Positions 1-13,055 of a stretch of 64,000 bases of DNA are shown here, in pieces; position 1 is the stretch's first letter; each line of letters starts with the position of its first letter. Where the stretch lies: contig CP110632.1 of the NCBI GenBank assembly GCA_026210745.1, positions 1,921,001-1,985,000 on the forward strand. Direction: 5' to 3'. The position numbers and the translations under genes are program-made. The notes below the pieces were generated by a model. The model worked only from the letters and a program-made list of their open reading frames with translations. It was not told the DNA's origin and searched no databases. This DNA is from Exobasidium rhododendri (lineage: Eukaryota; Basidiomycota; Exobasidiomycetes; Exobasidiales; Exobasidiaceae).

Positions 1-322
1 CAGAATTGGAAGCAGATATCGAGGCCCCAGCAGGTGTTGTGTTTGGCAGATTGTCGGACGGGCTAACGTTCACAGGTTTTCGAAGTCGAGAATTGGGAAG
101 TAGGTAGGAAGGAGGTGGAGTAGACTTGACTGGTGCGCTATTCTCATCCGTCATAGCGACCTCTACAATTGCAGCCTCCTTGGAGAGGGTGGAAATGGAC
201 ATTGAATTCTTCACGCCTAAGGGCTGTCGAACCGGACGCTGAAGGTGGTTGCTCGGTTGTGATGCTTGCTGTGACGCTTTATTGTCTCCAGCCCACTTCA
301 GCCTTGTAGCTTGTGAAGACAT
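1..322 (-). CDS. N-terminal part of an unrecognised protein (runs off left edge)
   Basis: An open frame of 107 codons starts at an ATG at 322 and reads without a stop to the left edge, so this is the 5' end of a gene. The visible protein is polar and disordered-looking, rich in Ser, Pro, Gln and Asn, with a basic start (MSSQATRLKW) and the stretch QRPVRQPLGVKNS near residues 29-41. A PLG-N motif in a disordered N-terminus recalls B-type cyclins, but that is only a loose resemblance and no domain is present in the window. A second in-frame ATG lies at 202. The gene is transcribed the same way as the MET10 gene to its right. Function is unknown. Confidence 0.5.
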   Translation of the reverse strand, partial: MSSQATRLKWAGDNKASQQASQPSNHLQRPVRQPLGVKNSMSISTLSKEAAIVEVAMTDENSAPVKSTPPPSYLLPNSRLRKPVNVSPSDNLPNTTPAGASISASNS

Positions 323-910
323 GACGCCGACACCTCACCGCTGACCTCCTCCCCTTCCGCAGGCCTGCCACCACCTCTTCAACAGGGGCCGAAAGGAGCG
401 ATGATGACACCACCACAGAGAGACAGCCGGGAGGGGGAAAGAAGGGGGAGGGGCGAATCGGGGGAAAGAGAGAAAGACGTCGTCAACAGACAGACAAGAG
501 GTTCTTTGCGGGGGAATGTCGGGTAAGGTGCAATCTTTCGCTCGATGCAATCGAGAGACTGACGAGGAAAGCTGAGATCAAGAGGAGCGTACAAGGATGC
601 TCTTGCTTTTTTTTTGGTGCTCAACGTACGCCCCCTCCAGTTCCAAGTCGCAGGTTCTAGAGGCGAGGCCATTTCACGCTTGTTGAGACGCGTGCAGTCA
701 CGCGCGCTTGCAACCAACACGCAACAGAAGTCAAGCACGACTCCCCCACAGCTCTACATCGGTGGGGAATCAACATAGTGAAAGTATAGTAGTGTGTCGT
801 TCTCACTCGCTTCGAAGATTGCACATCAGGCTATGTGCTTTATCGATGATCCAACATTCATTTAAAGCGCTCGTACGAAAGAAGAAAGGAAGGAAAAGAG
901 GGGACAAAAT
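323..910. other. Intergenic region, presumed promoter of the left-edge gene
   Basis: This lies between the start of the left-edge gene and the 3' end of MET10. It contains a purine-rich block (about 415-480), a run of nine T at 607-615 and no reading frame that resembles a protein family. It probably holds the MET10 3' untranslated region and the promoter and leader of the left-edge gene. No clear TATA box or known operator was seen. Confidence 0.4.
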
Positions 911-3900
911 CTAATACACCTCATACACGGCACGTTCGTTTTCCTTGAGAGATTCTAGCCATTCTTCGCCTTCTTTGTGCGACTTGCCGGTCTTGGCAAT
1001 GAACCCACCGATAAGAGCTTCTTGGACATCAGGCAAGGGATCCGTCGGACCACAAAGTGTGAACAGTCCTTGCACTTCCTCTCCACTGCCCTCGGACGGC
1101 ATTAGCAGATCCAAGATTTCACTCTGATTTTGTTCGATTCGATGTTGAATGTAAATCTTACTCTTCTGATCTCTGCTGAAGGCGGTGAGTACTTTGACGA
1201 TTCCATCTCTTTCGTAAGCTTCAAGTTCTTCACCGTACAAGTACTCTGCATGCTTGTAACGAGATCCAAAGATGTAGATCAACGGTCCAATCTTCTCGCC
1301 GTTCCTCTTTTGAACAGCACGAGCTTGAAGGTAAGCACGGAAAGGAGCTGCTCCCGTTCCCAGACCACTCATGACGATTGGCTGAGTGGTGAAAGGTGGT
1401 AGTTTCATCACACTTGGCTTCAAGCTAACAGTGACTTGTTCGCCTACTTTCAAGTTCGCCAGATAACGAGTGCACTGACCGTATCTTGGACTTCCACTCG
1501 GTGTCTTCCAGTCGACAGTCACGATGAGGAGGTGTACACTCTCTCCGACAAATGACTGGGCGCTTGCGATACTGTAGTGACGGGGCTTGATTGGTTCAAC
1601 TTCCGACATGAGCATGTCCAGCGGCATTCTAGCACTAGGGAACATCTGAAGAACGTTGGCGTAGTTGACTGTCTCTACTTCGGCCAACTTTCTAAAGGTA
1701 CTGGAACCCTCGGGCGAACTGATGAATCGCAACCACTTTGCCTCATCCTTATTGATGGCCAATTTGGACAAGACTTCATAGAATCGCTTCGGCGGCTTAC
1801 CGAAAATGTCTAGTCGCTGTTGCAATATCTGATACACAGTTCGGCTTTCGAATCTCGTCGTGCTACCGAGACTTGGAACGCTGATAATCTCATCCGGGTT
1901 GTAGCCGCTCCACTTGATGAATTCTCGTACTTCGTCGATGTCATTCCAGCCGTGGATACCCAGTGCTTCACCGACTTCGTACTTCAATCCAGTGCCGACA
2001 GTCGACAATTCCATGTGGAAGACGTTTCGATCGTAGTCTACCGGTGTCAATCTTCGGTTTTCCGTGACTGTCAACACCCAGTTCTCTTCGTCGAGGTCCG
2101 GTCGAAGCGAGCTCTTCTCGAGATTGTATGCTTCTGAGAACATTGTTTCCCATGCAGGTAAAGCCCAGGTGGAACGAACAGGCACCAATTCGAGACCAAC
2201 ACTCGCTGCGTCAGCACTTGGCGTGAAGCCGTTGTATCGGAAATGGGAGGGACGATCGGCTGCATTAGTTTCCGCTTCACTTGCTGCAACGCTGTTCTTC
2301 CATTCTTCGTTTCCGTACGCAACGAGGTGGATACCACGATCGGCTGCGTCCACCACACCTGCCACACCGTCGACACCCAAGGGAGCAGTTCCGAGCATCT
2401 TGTTCAGGATGGACTTGACAGCGGCCGGGCTTGCATTGAGGTGCATTCGTAACAGAGCAACCAAGAGAACGACAGCGGCTGTCTCTCTTGGAACTTGCGC
2501 GCCGACCTTGTCCTTGCCACCCTTGACCTTGGCATTAGAATCATGAATACTCTCGACGACTGCGGTGGCGTCAATGAGATACACTCTAGCGTTCTTTTCG
2601 GCAAGGGTGTGCTTGTCTACAGCTTTGAGTTTGGCAGCCAGCTCGAGGCCATCCCAACCTGGAGAGTTGATGATCACAGTTCCACCGGGTGCAAGAGAAG
2701 CGAAGACATCGTAGCCCTTCAGAGCGGATGGAGCGTCACCAATCAAGAGTGTCTGCGTCTCTCCGGCCTGAGCAGCTAAGAAGAGAGGAATTCTAGAGGC
2801 AGCATCGCTGGCCGCGGGAGAAGACAGGAGAAGATCATTCCGAACAAGTCCATTCGATTCAAAATTGTCAAAGCGAGACAAGATTCGAGAATTCTGAAGG
2901 TCAGTATTCCTCTCACGGAAGGCTCGTGCTGCCAGGTTGGCTGTTTGGCTGGTGAAGGAGGAGTCCAAGTCGAAGAAGGATGCCAATCGAATACTGGCAT
3001 TGTCGGTCAATCGAGGCACAGTGTAGGTGGCTGACTTGATTGATTCCATGTCAAGCGGTCCTTTAGTGGAGACCCAAGTGGCCACATCAATGAACAGACT
3101 GAACCACTGATCGACACTGAGAGCTTCACCGGCTTGAAGAGAGATGGGCTGGACAGTAGGACCACTGCTTCCGATGGCAGATTGAACATCGTCGAACAAG
3201 ACGGCACTAGTGCCTGCAGATCTTGCTTCATCTAGAACATGAATGCACTCGACAGACTCAGGAACCATCTTGACAAATTCTGCATTCGTCCAAGGTCGGA
3301 CTACTCGAACAGAAAGCAAGCCGAACTTGTGCTGTGTGTATTCGTTTGCCTTGGCAAAGACAGCCCGAGCAGAGGAAAAGTGGGAGCCGTTTGGTACTAC
3401 AACGAGCGAAGTAGGTGAAGTAGGTCCCTCGTAAACAAAATTGGTATATCCAGCAGCGTGGAGTGCATCTACGACTGATCTTGTTGGTCCTTGCTTAGCA
3501 TCCTCTGCTTTGACTGCGGTTGGGGCGCTCAATTTAGCAATCTCTCGACCTGCGTAAGCACCATCAAAGACGTGTGCGACGTTGCCAGTGACACCTGGAG
3601 CATAACAAGCGGCTGCCACATCTGCAGCTTCCACTCGATCAGCAGAAAGAATGACTGCGAATTCTTCATTGGTTTCAGATAGGGTGGAAGCCGCAGAGAG
3701 AATCGAAGCGTAGTTGTTTGAGATTTCATCCCCTTCTTGTGTAGCGCTAGAAACTTGCAAGACCAGTCTAGAATCTTTTTGAGGGTCGATGTAAGCAATT
3801 GAAGGCGCCATGGCGAGGAAGCCATCTGCATTGGTAAGAGCAGTGACGACCTTTCTAGTCGAGGAGAGTGCAGTGCCGAAAGACGAGGTACCTTTCTGCG

Positions 3901-4621
3901 CTACATATCCTGCAATAGCAGCACCCGCACCAGCTCGAGTCTGCATGCTGAATACTCGGGGACGACCGCTGTACCAGCCTTTCGATTCGGCATCGAGAGC
4001 TTCCTTCTCAGACCATGCTCCAAATCCTCCATTAGCGGCACTTTCGTACACAAAAATGGCAGTACTAGATTGGTAGGCGGTCTTGTCGATCACTCCAGTA
4101 CTAGTAGACAATTGAGCGCTTTCGACGAGTCCCGTCAGCCAGACAGGAGCATGAGATTCATTCTGACTCGCATCATTGGCCACCTTATCCCCATGAGCGG
4201 CGACAGGTCTGGTCAAATCAAGTTTGGTCTCAAGATCCCCAATACGATTTGCGATGGAAGGCTCGGGTACGAACTCCTTGCCAGTGACACCGACATATTC
4301 GGTCTTTTTGGAAGGTCGAACAAGGGGAGTGATGGCTTTGTTGGCGGGATTCTTCTTAGAGGCATGACCAATTCCCTTTGCATCTACGGCATCCAATTGC
4401 TCTGAAGCTGGAGGAGCGTCGGGAACATCCTCCTTGCTAGATGCCTTTGAAGAAGGCAAGCTGATCTGATTTCGAGCCTTGTCCTTGGTCGATTTATTGA
4501 CTTTGGTGGATGGTGCAAACGTCGAGCGCGAGAGAGCTACTGCTCCTCCCAAGCCGACTGCCAGACCTCCAGCAAAGACGGCAGCTGATGTGAGGAAGCT
4601 CGACTGCGCAGTAGCAGCCAT
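911..4621 (-). CDS. MET10: Sulfite reductase [NADPH] flavoprotein (alpha) subunit
   Basis: This single-exon gene of 1236 codons encodes the flavoprotein that passes electrons from NADPH to the sulfite-reducing hemoprotein, which makes sulfide for cysteine and methionine. The C-terminal quarter is a ferredoxin-NADP reductase-type module: FAD-binding KPRHYSIASA near residue 1013, pyridine-nucleotide GLGTGAAPFRAY near 1086, then IYIFGSRY and LFTLCGPTDP. The first half is the pyruvate:ferredoxin oxidoreductase-like region typical of fungal MET10, and no flavodoxin domain was recognised. The start ATG has a good context and nothing credible lies upstream. The N-terminus is odd: residues about 8-30 are hydrophobic (FLTSAAVFAGGLAVGLGGAV), like a membrane anchor, followed by a Lys/Ser-rich linker. 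At 1236 residues it is longer than the roughly 1035 of the yeast protein. It diverges from MET3. Confidence 0.93.
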   Translation of the reverse strand: MAATAQSSFLTSAAVFAGGLAVGLGGAVALSRSTFAPSTKVNKSTKDKARNQISLPSSKASSKEDVPDAPPASEQLDAVDAKGIGHASKKNPANKAITPLVRPSKKTEYVGVTGKEFVPEPSIANRIGDLETKLDLTRPVAAHGDKVANDASQNESHAPVWLTGLVESAQLSTSTGVIDKTAYQSSTAIFVYESAANGGFGAWSEKEALDAESKGWYSGRPRVFSMQTRAGAGAAIAGYVAQKGTSSFGTALSSTRKVVTALTNADGFLAMAPSIAYIDPQKDSRLVLQVSSATQEGDEISNNYASILSAASTLSETNEEFAVILSADRVEAADVAAACYAPGVTGNVAHVFDGAYAGREIAKLSAPTAVKAEDAKQGPTRSVVDALHAAGYTNFVYEGPTSPTSLVVVPNGSHFSSARAVFAKANEYTQHKFGLLSVRVVRPWTNAEFVKMVPESVECIHVLDEARSAGTSAVLFDDVQSAIGSSGPTVQPISLQAGEALSVDQWFSLFIDVATWVSTKGPLDMESIKSATYTVPRLTDNASIRLASFFDLDSSFTSQTANLAARAFRERNTDLQNSRILSRFDNFESNGLVRNDLLLSSPAASDAASRIPLFLAAQAGETQTLLIGDAPSALKGYDVFASLAPGGTVIINSPGWDGLELAAKLKAVDKHTLAEKNARVYLIDATAVVESIHDSNAKVKGGKDKVGAQVPRETAAVVLLVALLRMHLNASPAAVKSILNKMLGTAPLGVDGVAGVVDAADRGIHLVAYGNEEWKNSVAASEAETNAADRPSHFRYNGFTPSADAASVGLELVPVRSTWALPAWETMFSEAYNLEKSSLRPDLDEENWVLTVTENRRLTPVDYDRNVFHMELSTVGTGLKYEVGEALGIHGWNDIDEVREFIKWSGYNPDEIISVPSLGSTTRFESRTVYQILQQRLDIFGKPPKRFYEVLSKLAINKDEAKWLRFISSPEGSSTFRKLAEVETVNYANVLQMFPSARMPLDMLMSEVEPIKPRHYSIASAQSFVGESVHLLIVTVDWKTPSGSPRYGQCTRYLANLKVGEQVTVSLKPSVMKLPPFTTQPIVMSGLGTGAAPFRAYLQARAVQKRNGEKIGPLIYIFGSRYKHAEYLYGEELEAYERDGIVKVLTAFSRDQKSKIYIQHRIEQNQSEILDLLMPSEGSGEEVQGLFTLCGPTDPLPDVQEALIGGFIAKTGKSHKEGEEWLESLKENERAVYEVY

Positions 4622-7112
<2,491 letters not shown>

Positions 7113-7385
7113 TATTTTGTAAACTCCACTCTAGTGCTACTTGGGGGACAGACTGGAATACTATAGATTCGCGCACTTCACTCTCTCTACCTTCCTTGTC
7201 AATGTCAATGAAGGTCTTACGTTCTCTTCTGATCTCTCGTGCCTGCCTCTTCTGATCGAGACGGGAGCGCAAGATTCTCGCACCGCTACTGAAATGATAT
7301 CATTCATTACTCAATGAAACGAAATAGGGGAATAAGCAACAGACATATGTACAAAGACTGACGTCGATGAAGCAAATTGTGCTGA

Positions 7386-10300
7386 CTACACTTCCGACTT
7401 GACTGTTTGGTCTCGTTCCTTCTTGCCTGTGAGCGTGTTCTTCAGCGCCCTTACATGGTTCTTTGCGTTGTCTTTACTCCAGACTGCCCCTCTAGCTACC
7501 GAGTATCCCATCACTCCACGATGACGAGAGTGGAGAGCTTGAGTCTTTGCTCGATTGATTTGCTTTTGCTCATCTTTATCAATCACTCCATCATCGTTTG
7601 CGTGAGCGTTCTGCTCGGCAATCTTTGGTTGCAACTCCAACCTCTGCTTCACTTCGAATCCATGTCGATCGGTTTGACCGATGGCTAGTTTCTCATGATC
7701 CAAGTCTAGCCCAGAGTCCAACCTTGCTTTTACTCGAAGCGTCCCGACCTTGTGATACTTGTGTGTCTTTTCGGTGAATTCATCCAGGTGGTTTCGAACA
7801 AGACTTCCAAGCTTTTCACCAGCCAAGATTGGCAGCTCCAAGTCGGTGACTTCATCATCCACGATCTCGGAGAGCGACAGCGATGCAACTGCCTCGGGTT
7901 TCCCACCCAGAGGTCCAATGCCGCCACCGCCGATGGAAAAGGACAACTGACTGGAGTATCGATCATAGACGGGCAAGCGAGCTAACGGCTCATCTGTCTC
8001 CCCTCTTGTGTGTGCTTGCTTATCGGCAGTCATCAGCTTCTCGGTGGTGTCGCCAGTTGTCACGGCAATCTTCTTGCTTTTGAGTTTCGCATCCCACTCT
8101 GCGTCGATGCCTTCCACCTCGATGTTGCTCAGCAGTTCCACCGTGGCAGTGTCCCAACCTCTCAAGTTGCGGGGCAGTTCCATCTTGACGGCCTTGAAGA
8201 CAAAGCTGCAATTGACCTTTCCGTATCCCACACCATCTTGGATACTGTAAGCTCCAGTGACTTGCGAGCTGTCCTTGAAGAGGTCGGCTACATTGAGATC
8301 GACAACGCCCATCAAAGGGTCATGCTCTCGCATCCTCGAATCTCGAACAGCAATACGGACATTGGCCTTTGTCCAGTCCCGAACAAACACTTCCGTGCCC
8401 GCTGAGAAGAAGGGCAGATTCGTCTGCATCTTGACACTGAAGGAGGGGAGAAGATAGAGACATTCAATATATCGTAACGCAGAGAGGGTCAAGTATCACT
8501 CACCGTGTCTTGTAGATGATGTCGTCGTTGAGAATCAGTTCGCAGTATCCGTTGGGGAGATGGTCTGGAGTCTCACCGCTCGCATGAACATCTTGACCTT
8601 GCGATCCTTCTCTTTCCTTGCCCTTGACTCCCTTCTCGACGTCTCTCCTTTCCAGGCCAATAATGCTATCGACCTGAATGCTCAAGATACCACTGGGCCA
8701 TCGTGTGTCAGGTGGACACCTCAACGCGTCTGCTTCCTCATTGCTGTCTACTAAAGTAGCTTGTCTCTCCGTTGCTTCCTTTTGCAAGGCGGTATCTCCC
8801 TTCTTTTGCTCTTCTGTCTTGATCAGGTCTCGGTTAAGCTTAGCCTTCTCGAAGAATCCTACTCGCCAGTGCAATTTGCCCTGCATCGTGTCAGCGTCTT
8901 CGAAGCCCATGAGACCGTCTTCCAACTCCACAAACTTGTTGACGTTCTCTCCCTTGACCAGGTCAGACAATTTACGCTGCACTCGACCGACAATATCATC
9001 AGCCGTTCGCTTGTCACTGTCCCACACTGTAGTGAAGGAGAAGGGGTGTGGTGGAGAAAGATACAGTAAGGCGTCAGCGAAGTAGAGGCTTCTACAGCTA
9101 ATGCAGTGCGCTACTCACGTTGAATACTGAGCGTCTCGTCGGCCCGGATGTCTTCTTTTGTGACAAGCAAGTTTGCCGTCTCGTTCCAGTTAGGATTCAA
9201 GTCCTCAAAGATGATTCTAGTCGAGTAAAGAGGTCGACCGAACTTCGCAAAACTGACAACGACGTAAGGATCGCTCTGACCGTTTGCATCTTGAGCAGAC
9301 AGATCCTCTCCTCGCAACAGCTGCACGCAAAGAACTCCCACCGAATCAGTGTCCTTCTTCACGCCATCTCCAGACAGCATTTGAGCCATGTTGAGCGTCA
9401 TACTCTTTGGAGCGACATACTCATTGCAAGCTGCAGCAATCGAGCTCTTGACAAACCCGGAAATGACTGGCAAATCTAGAACGTTCGGCAGCAACCGGCT
9501 CATGGGAATGACGCCTACTTCGATATTAGGAACGCCCATCAGGGAGATGGTCATGTTTCGAATGTAAGGGGGACTCTCCACCATCTGTGCCCTCAATCGC
9601 ACTGTTCCTGAAATCTTCTGAACTTGCGCCCAGACGTTCAGTGGAAGTCGGAAGAGGTCGTTTCCGAGGAAGAAGGTCAACATGAGATGGATGTAGTCAT
9701 TCTTTCCCTTCTTACCCGGCTCAGCGCTGTAAGAGAAGGAGATTTCATAGCACAGAAAGTCGCCAGATTCATCGTCGTCTGCTACTCCATCTTGATCTGA
9801 ATCCGCCTCGATGGCTTTCTTTTCTTCCTCCTTTTCCGCCTTTTCCTTCTTTATCTGTTCTTTGGGAACATTCTCTTCTTTGGCCTTTCCTTGTGCTATC
9901 CATTGCTCTCGAGGATATTCGGGATCGCCCATGACATCGGCAAGCCCTCTAAAGGCGATGAAGCGGAAGGGATTCTGTAGTACGAAAGCGAGTCAGCAAG
10001 TGAATGATAAAGAATGGGCGATAAGAGTACCACCACGACTCACTGTTCCGTGACCAACGTCACTGATCTTGACGGCGCTGACCACACCAGGAAGCGACTG
10101 CTGCATGATGTCCTCCACTTGGTCCACCATGGGGATGAACATGTCTGGGTTTATTTGCTTCCAAATGACGGCGATCGCAGCGTTCAACCATTCGACAGAC
10201 TCGGGCATAGGAGGAGAGTGCTCTTCCCCTCGTTGTTTGTGCATGTGCATCCGAACATCTTCAAAATCCTTCTCGATTGTCCTAGCAGCTACACCAAGCG

Positions 10301-10952
10301 CCATCCATCCTCCAATCCCGATACCACCAAAGATGGTACTTCGAAGGAAGAAACGGAACCAGCCTGCTCCGAAAGCAGTGAAGAACCATGCAATCGACAT
10401 GGCAACACCGAGTGCCACCGCTAAACCCTGAAACTTCGCACTGAGTTTCGTCAGAGACTCCGGATTGAGGGCCGGTGGGAATTGTTGAAGCAAGATGTTA
10501 CCAGGCTCAGCAGGCTTAGGAGAGACAAACTTGGAGTCATGAGAGCTGTCGCCTTTGGGTACGTTGCTGGAATAGCCACCTTCGAACCGGGAATCCAGCT
10601 TGTGAGGAGGTACGTCTGCATTCTTTGTGTCGTCAGCGATCTGCACTTGACCTCCCGTTACTGGGTCTTGTACGAGTCGTTCTCCTTTCGCTTCGAAATC
10701 AGTTGGCTTACCCTTTGGAGCCATTTGTGCCATGAGGCGGTCTTTCTCTTCTTGTCCACCACCGGAGGGTTTGGTGTCGGTGTCATCCTTGGGAGCAGTA
10801 TCATCCTTGGAAGGGACTTTGGGCGCTGATTCATCCGCTTCGGTCTCTGGCAATTGACTAGCATTTGCTTGAGAGGTCTTTTCTCTCTCTGCCTCGATTT
10901 GTCGATACTCTTGTACCGTTGGAACACGATGTCTCTCGCTGTATTCCACCAT
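7386..10952 (-). CDS. SMP- and C2-domain ER membrane protein (tricalbin/Mug190-like)
   Basis: Four exons (10952-10044, 9974-9119, 9026-8504, 8436-7386) join in phase to 1112 residues. After a charged N-terminus come two hydrophobic segments (about 175-195 and 203-225), probably a hairpin in the ER membrane. An SMP-type lipid-transfer domain starts near residue 250 (ESVEWLNAAIAVIWKQI). Next is a C2 domain with acidic calcium loops (QDANGQSDPYV and LWDSDKRTADD), a linker, and a second C2-like region (GYCELILNDDIIYKTR). This order matches tricalbins and fission-yeast Mug190, which tether cortical ER to the plasma membrane and move lipids. MGDPEYPREQW after the first intron fits the Mug190-type branch as I remember it. 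The start is the ATG at 10952 in a CACCATGG context. The Asp/Lys-rich C-terminal tail has no recognised domain. Confidence 0.85.
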
Positions 10953-11059
10953 GGTGACACACTTCAAGCAAGACAGGAGACGATGATCGTCAGGTGATGA
11001 TTGGTAGTGGAGGGAAGATTAGCGCTGAAAGTGAAGAGGGGACTATCCTTCCGGTACAG

Positions 11060-11097
<38 letters not shown>

Positions 11098-11956
11098 GCA
11101 ATCCTGCGCATTCAAAAAGATATTATGTACATAGCCTCTAGCTTCTTGGCCTGCATCTACACACACCAAAGCCTCCTACCGTTTCTTTTTCCTCGACTTT
11201 GGGCTCTTGTACTTTGCAGGGTGCACAGCCTGAGTTTGTCACTCACTACTGAATCGGTGCCTAGGGTCCCGATCGGTCCTGTCTCGACCTTGCATCATCA
11301 ATTCCTTCAATTACTTCTTTTATTTTCATTTTGCTGTCCCAAACTTTAAGGCTCAGCAGGATTGGGAGAATATACACGATCAGACTTTCTTCCTACTTAT
11401 CCCGCGCACGAACCAGCCTCGGTCCATTTGCCTCGACGGCCATTACGTCATTATGCACTTGGCAGATATGCCGCGTGGCTTGACCATCTTTATTTCAAGA
11501 GCACGCGTGGCCCGTCGCTAATTTATGGCAAGAAGCATGCCACGCCCATACCGTATCACGAACAAGAAAATCATGGTCATCATTCCGCCCATCAGATCAT
11601 ACATGACAGCTTATCCATCCAAAATTTGTCGAAATTAAGCTAGACTTTCTTCATATACCTGCGTGCTCTATATCCTCGTACTGATTTTGTAACGGTCCGC
11701 TGGTGCGCTATTTGCTCACGAAGAAATATTTTGAGGAAGATACTTACGTTCAGCCACGTGATGCGCCGCAGCGATCTACTAAATTTTAGAAAGGTAGAGC
11801 GCGACTGAGAACAAGGCGCGGAGAGGCAGGCAGACAGGCCACACACAAGTGAGGGAAAGCCGAGAGAAAGCGTGAATTGGCTGTTAGGAATTATAATAGA
11901 GCATTACCTTCATCAGCAACAACCAACCTTCTTACGACCCTTCATACATCACAAGA
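10953..11956. other. Intergenic region between the SMP/C2 gene and RPS2
   Basis: This holds the divergent 5' flanks of the SMP/C2 gene and RPS2. The only conspicuous element is the CA microsatellite annotated separately. The segment just before RPS2 (about 11870-11956) looks like a leader. No reading frame here resembles a known protein. Confidence 0.5.
11065..11094. repeat. (CA)15 microsatellite
   Basis: Fifteen uninterrupted CA units lie about 110 bases upstream of the SMP/C2 start codon, probably in its promoter or leader. Alternating purine-pyrimidine tracts like this vary in length between strains and can adopt Z-DNA. Confidence 0.95.
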
Positions 11957-12811
11957 ATGGCTGACGCTGCACCCCGAGGACGTGGTGGATTTGGAGGACG
12001 AGGAAGAGACGGAAGAGGTAGAGGCCGTGGACCCCGTCGTGGTCCTCGCAAGGACGAAAAGGAAGAATGGACGCCCGTCACTGCCGTCGGTCGATTGGTC
12101 AAGGATGGAAAGATCAAGTCTATCGAAGAGATTTACCTCTTCTCCCTTCCCGTCAAAGAATACCAAGTCATCGACATTCTCTTGCCAAAACTCAAAGATG
12201 AAGTTATGAAGATCATGCCCGTTCAAAAGCAGACACGAGCTGGTCAACGTACCAGATTCAAGGCTTTCGTTGCTGTTGGTGACTTTGACGGACACGTCGG
12301 ATTGGGTGTCAAGTGTGCAAAGGAAGTTGCTACTGCCATTCGAGCTGCTATCAACATTGCCAAGCTCAACGTCATTCCCGTTCGAAGAGGATACTGGGGT
12401 AACGCTCTTGGTGAACCTCACACTGTGCCCATGAAGACTAGTGGAAAGTGCGCCAGTGTCATGTGTCGTTTGGTTCCTGCCCCCAGAGGTACCGGTATCG
12501 TTGCTGCACCGGCTGCGAAGCGAATGCTGCAATTGGCCGGTATTGAAGATTGCTACACACAGGCTAGCGGTCAGACGGCCACTCAAGGAAATTTCATCCA
12601 AGCCGCCTACATTGCCCTTGCAAAGACATACGCCATTCTCGACCCAACTCTTTGGTAAGTGTTTCGTTGATCATGTTGAAGAGAGAATTGACCATTTCAA
12701 CTTACAAATACTCTCTTTCCTAATAACAGGCGAGATATTGCACCACCACCTACGCCATACCAAGAGCACGCTGCTTACTTGGCACGTTCGGCAAAGAAGT
12801 CACTCCATTAA
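11957..12811 (+). CDS. RPS2: 40S ribosomal protein S2 (uS5)
   Basis: Exons 11957-12654 and 12730-12811 encode 259 residues, the expected size. The N-terminus is an RG-rich tail ([19 protein letters not shown]) of the kind that is arginine-methylated in eukaryotic uS5. The conserved body follows: [47 protein letters not shown] and [16 protein letters not shown]. The intron splits the codon for Trp just before [13 protein letters not shown], close to the C-terminus. The protein sits at the entrance of the mRNA channel of the small subunit and affects decoding accuracy. Identification is unambiguous. Confidence 0.98.
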
Positions 12812-13055
12812 ATGGTCCATCGTCTCTTTACCTTTCCCTCCACTCTCTCGCCCACTACCTTGACTCTCTCCCCCCTCCTCCCATCACCACCCTCTTAGTC
12901 ACATGACAATGTACAAGAACAATCTTCGTTGAATGGTCATTTGCCCATTTAGAGATCTAGCGTGCAGTGAGGCTTGGTTAGTTTACAATTGAGTATGTGA
13001 GTGTGGAATGTAGTATTTCAGTATAGTATGAGTTTGATGATGGATTCGTGATCTT

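Noticed and set aside
2064-2546. 160-codon frame antisense to MET10
   Set aside because: It is a shadow of the sense coding frame and has no domain, start context or introns of its own.
10953-10967. Five-residue upstream extension of the SMP/C2 protein from a TTG
   Set aside because: The ATG at 10952 has a strong CACCATGG context and is the credible start.
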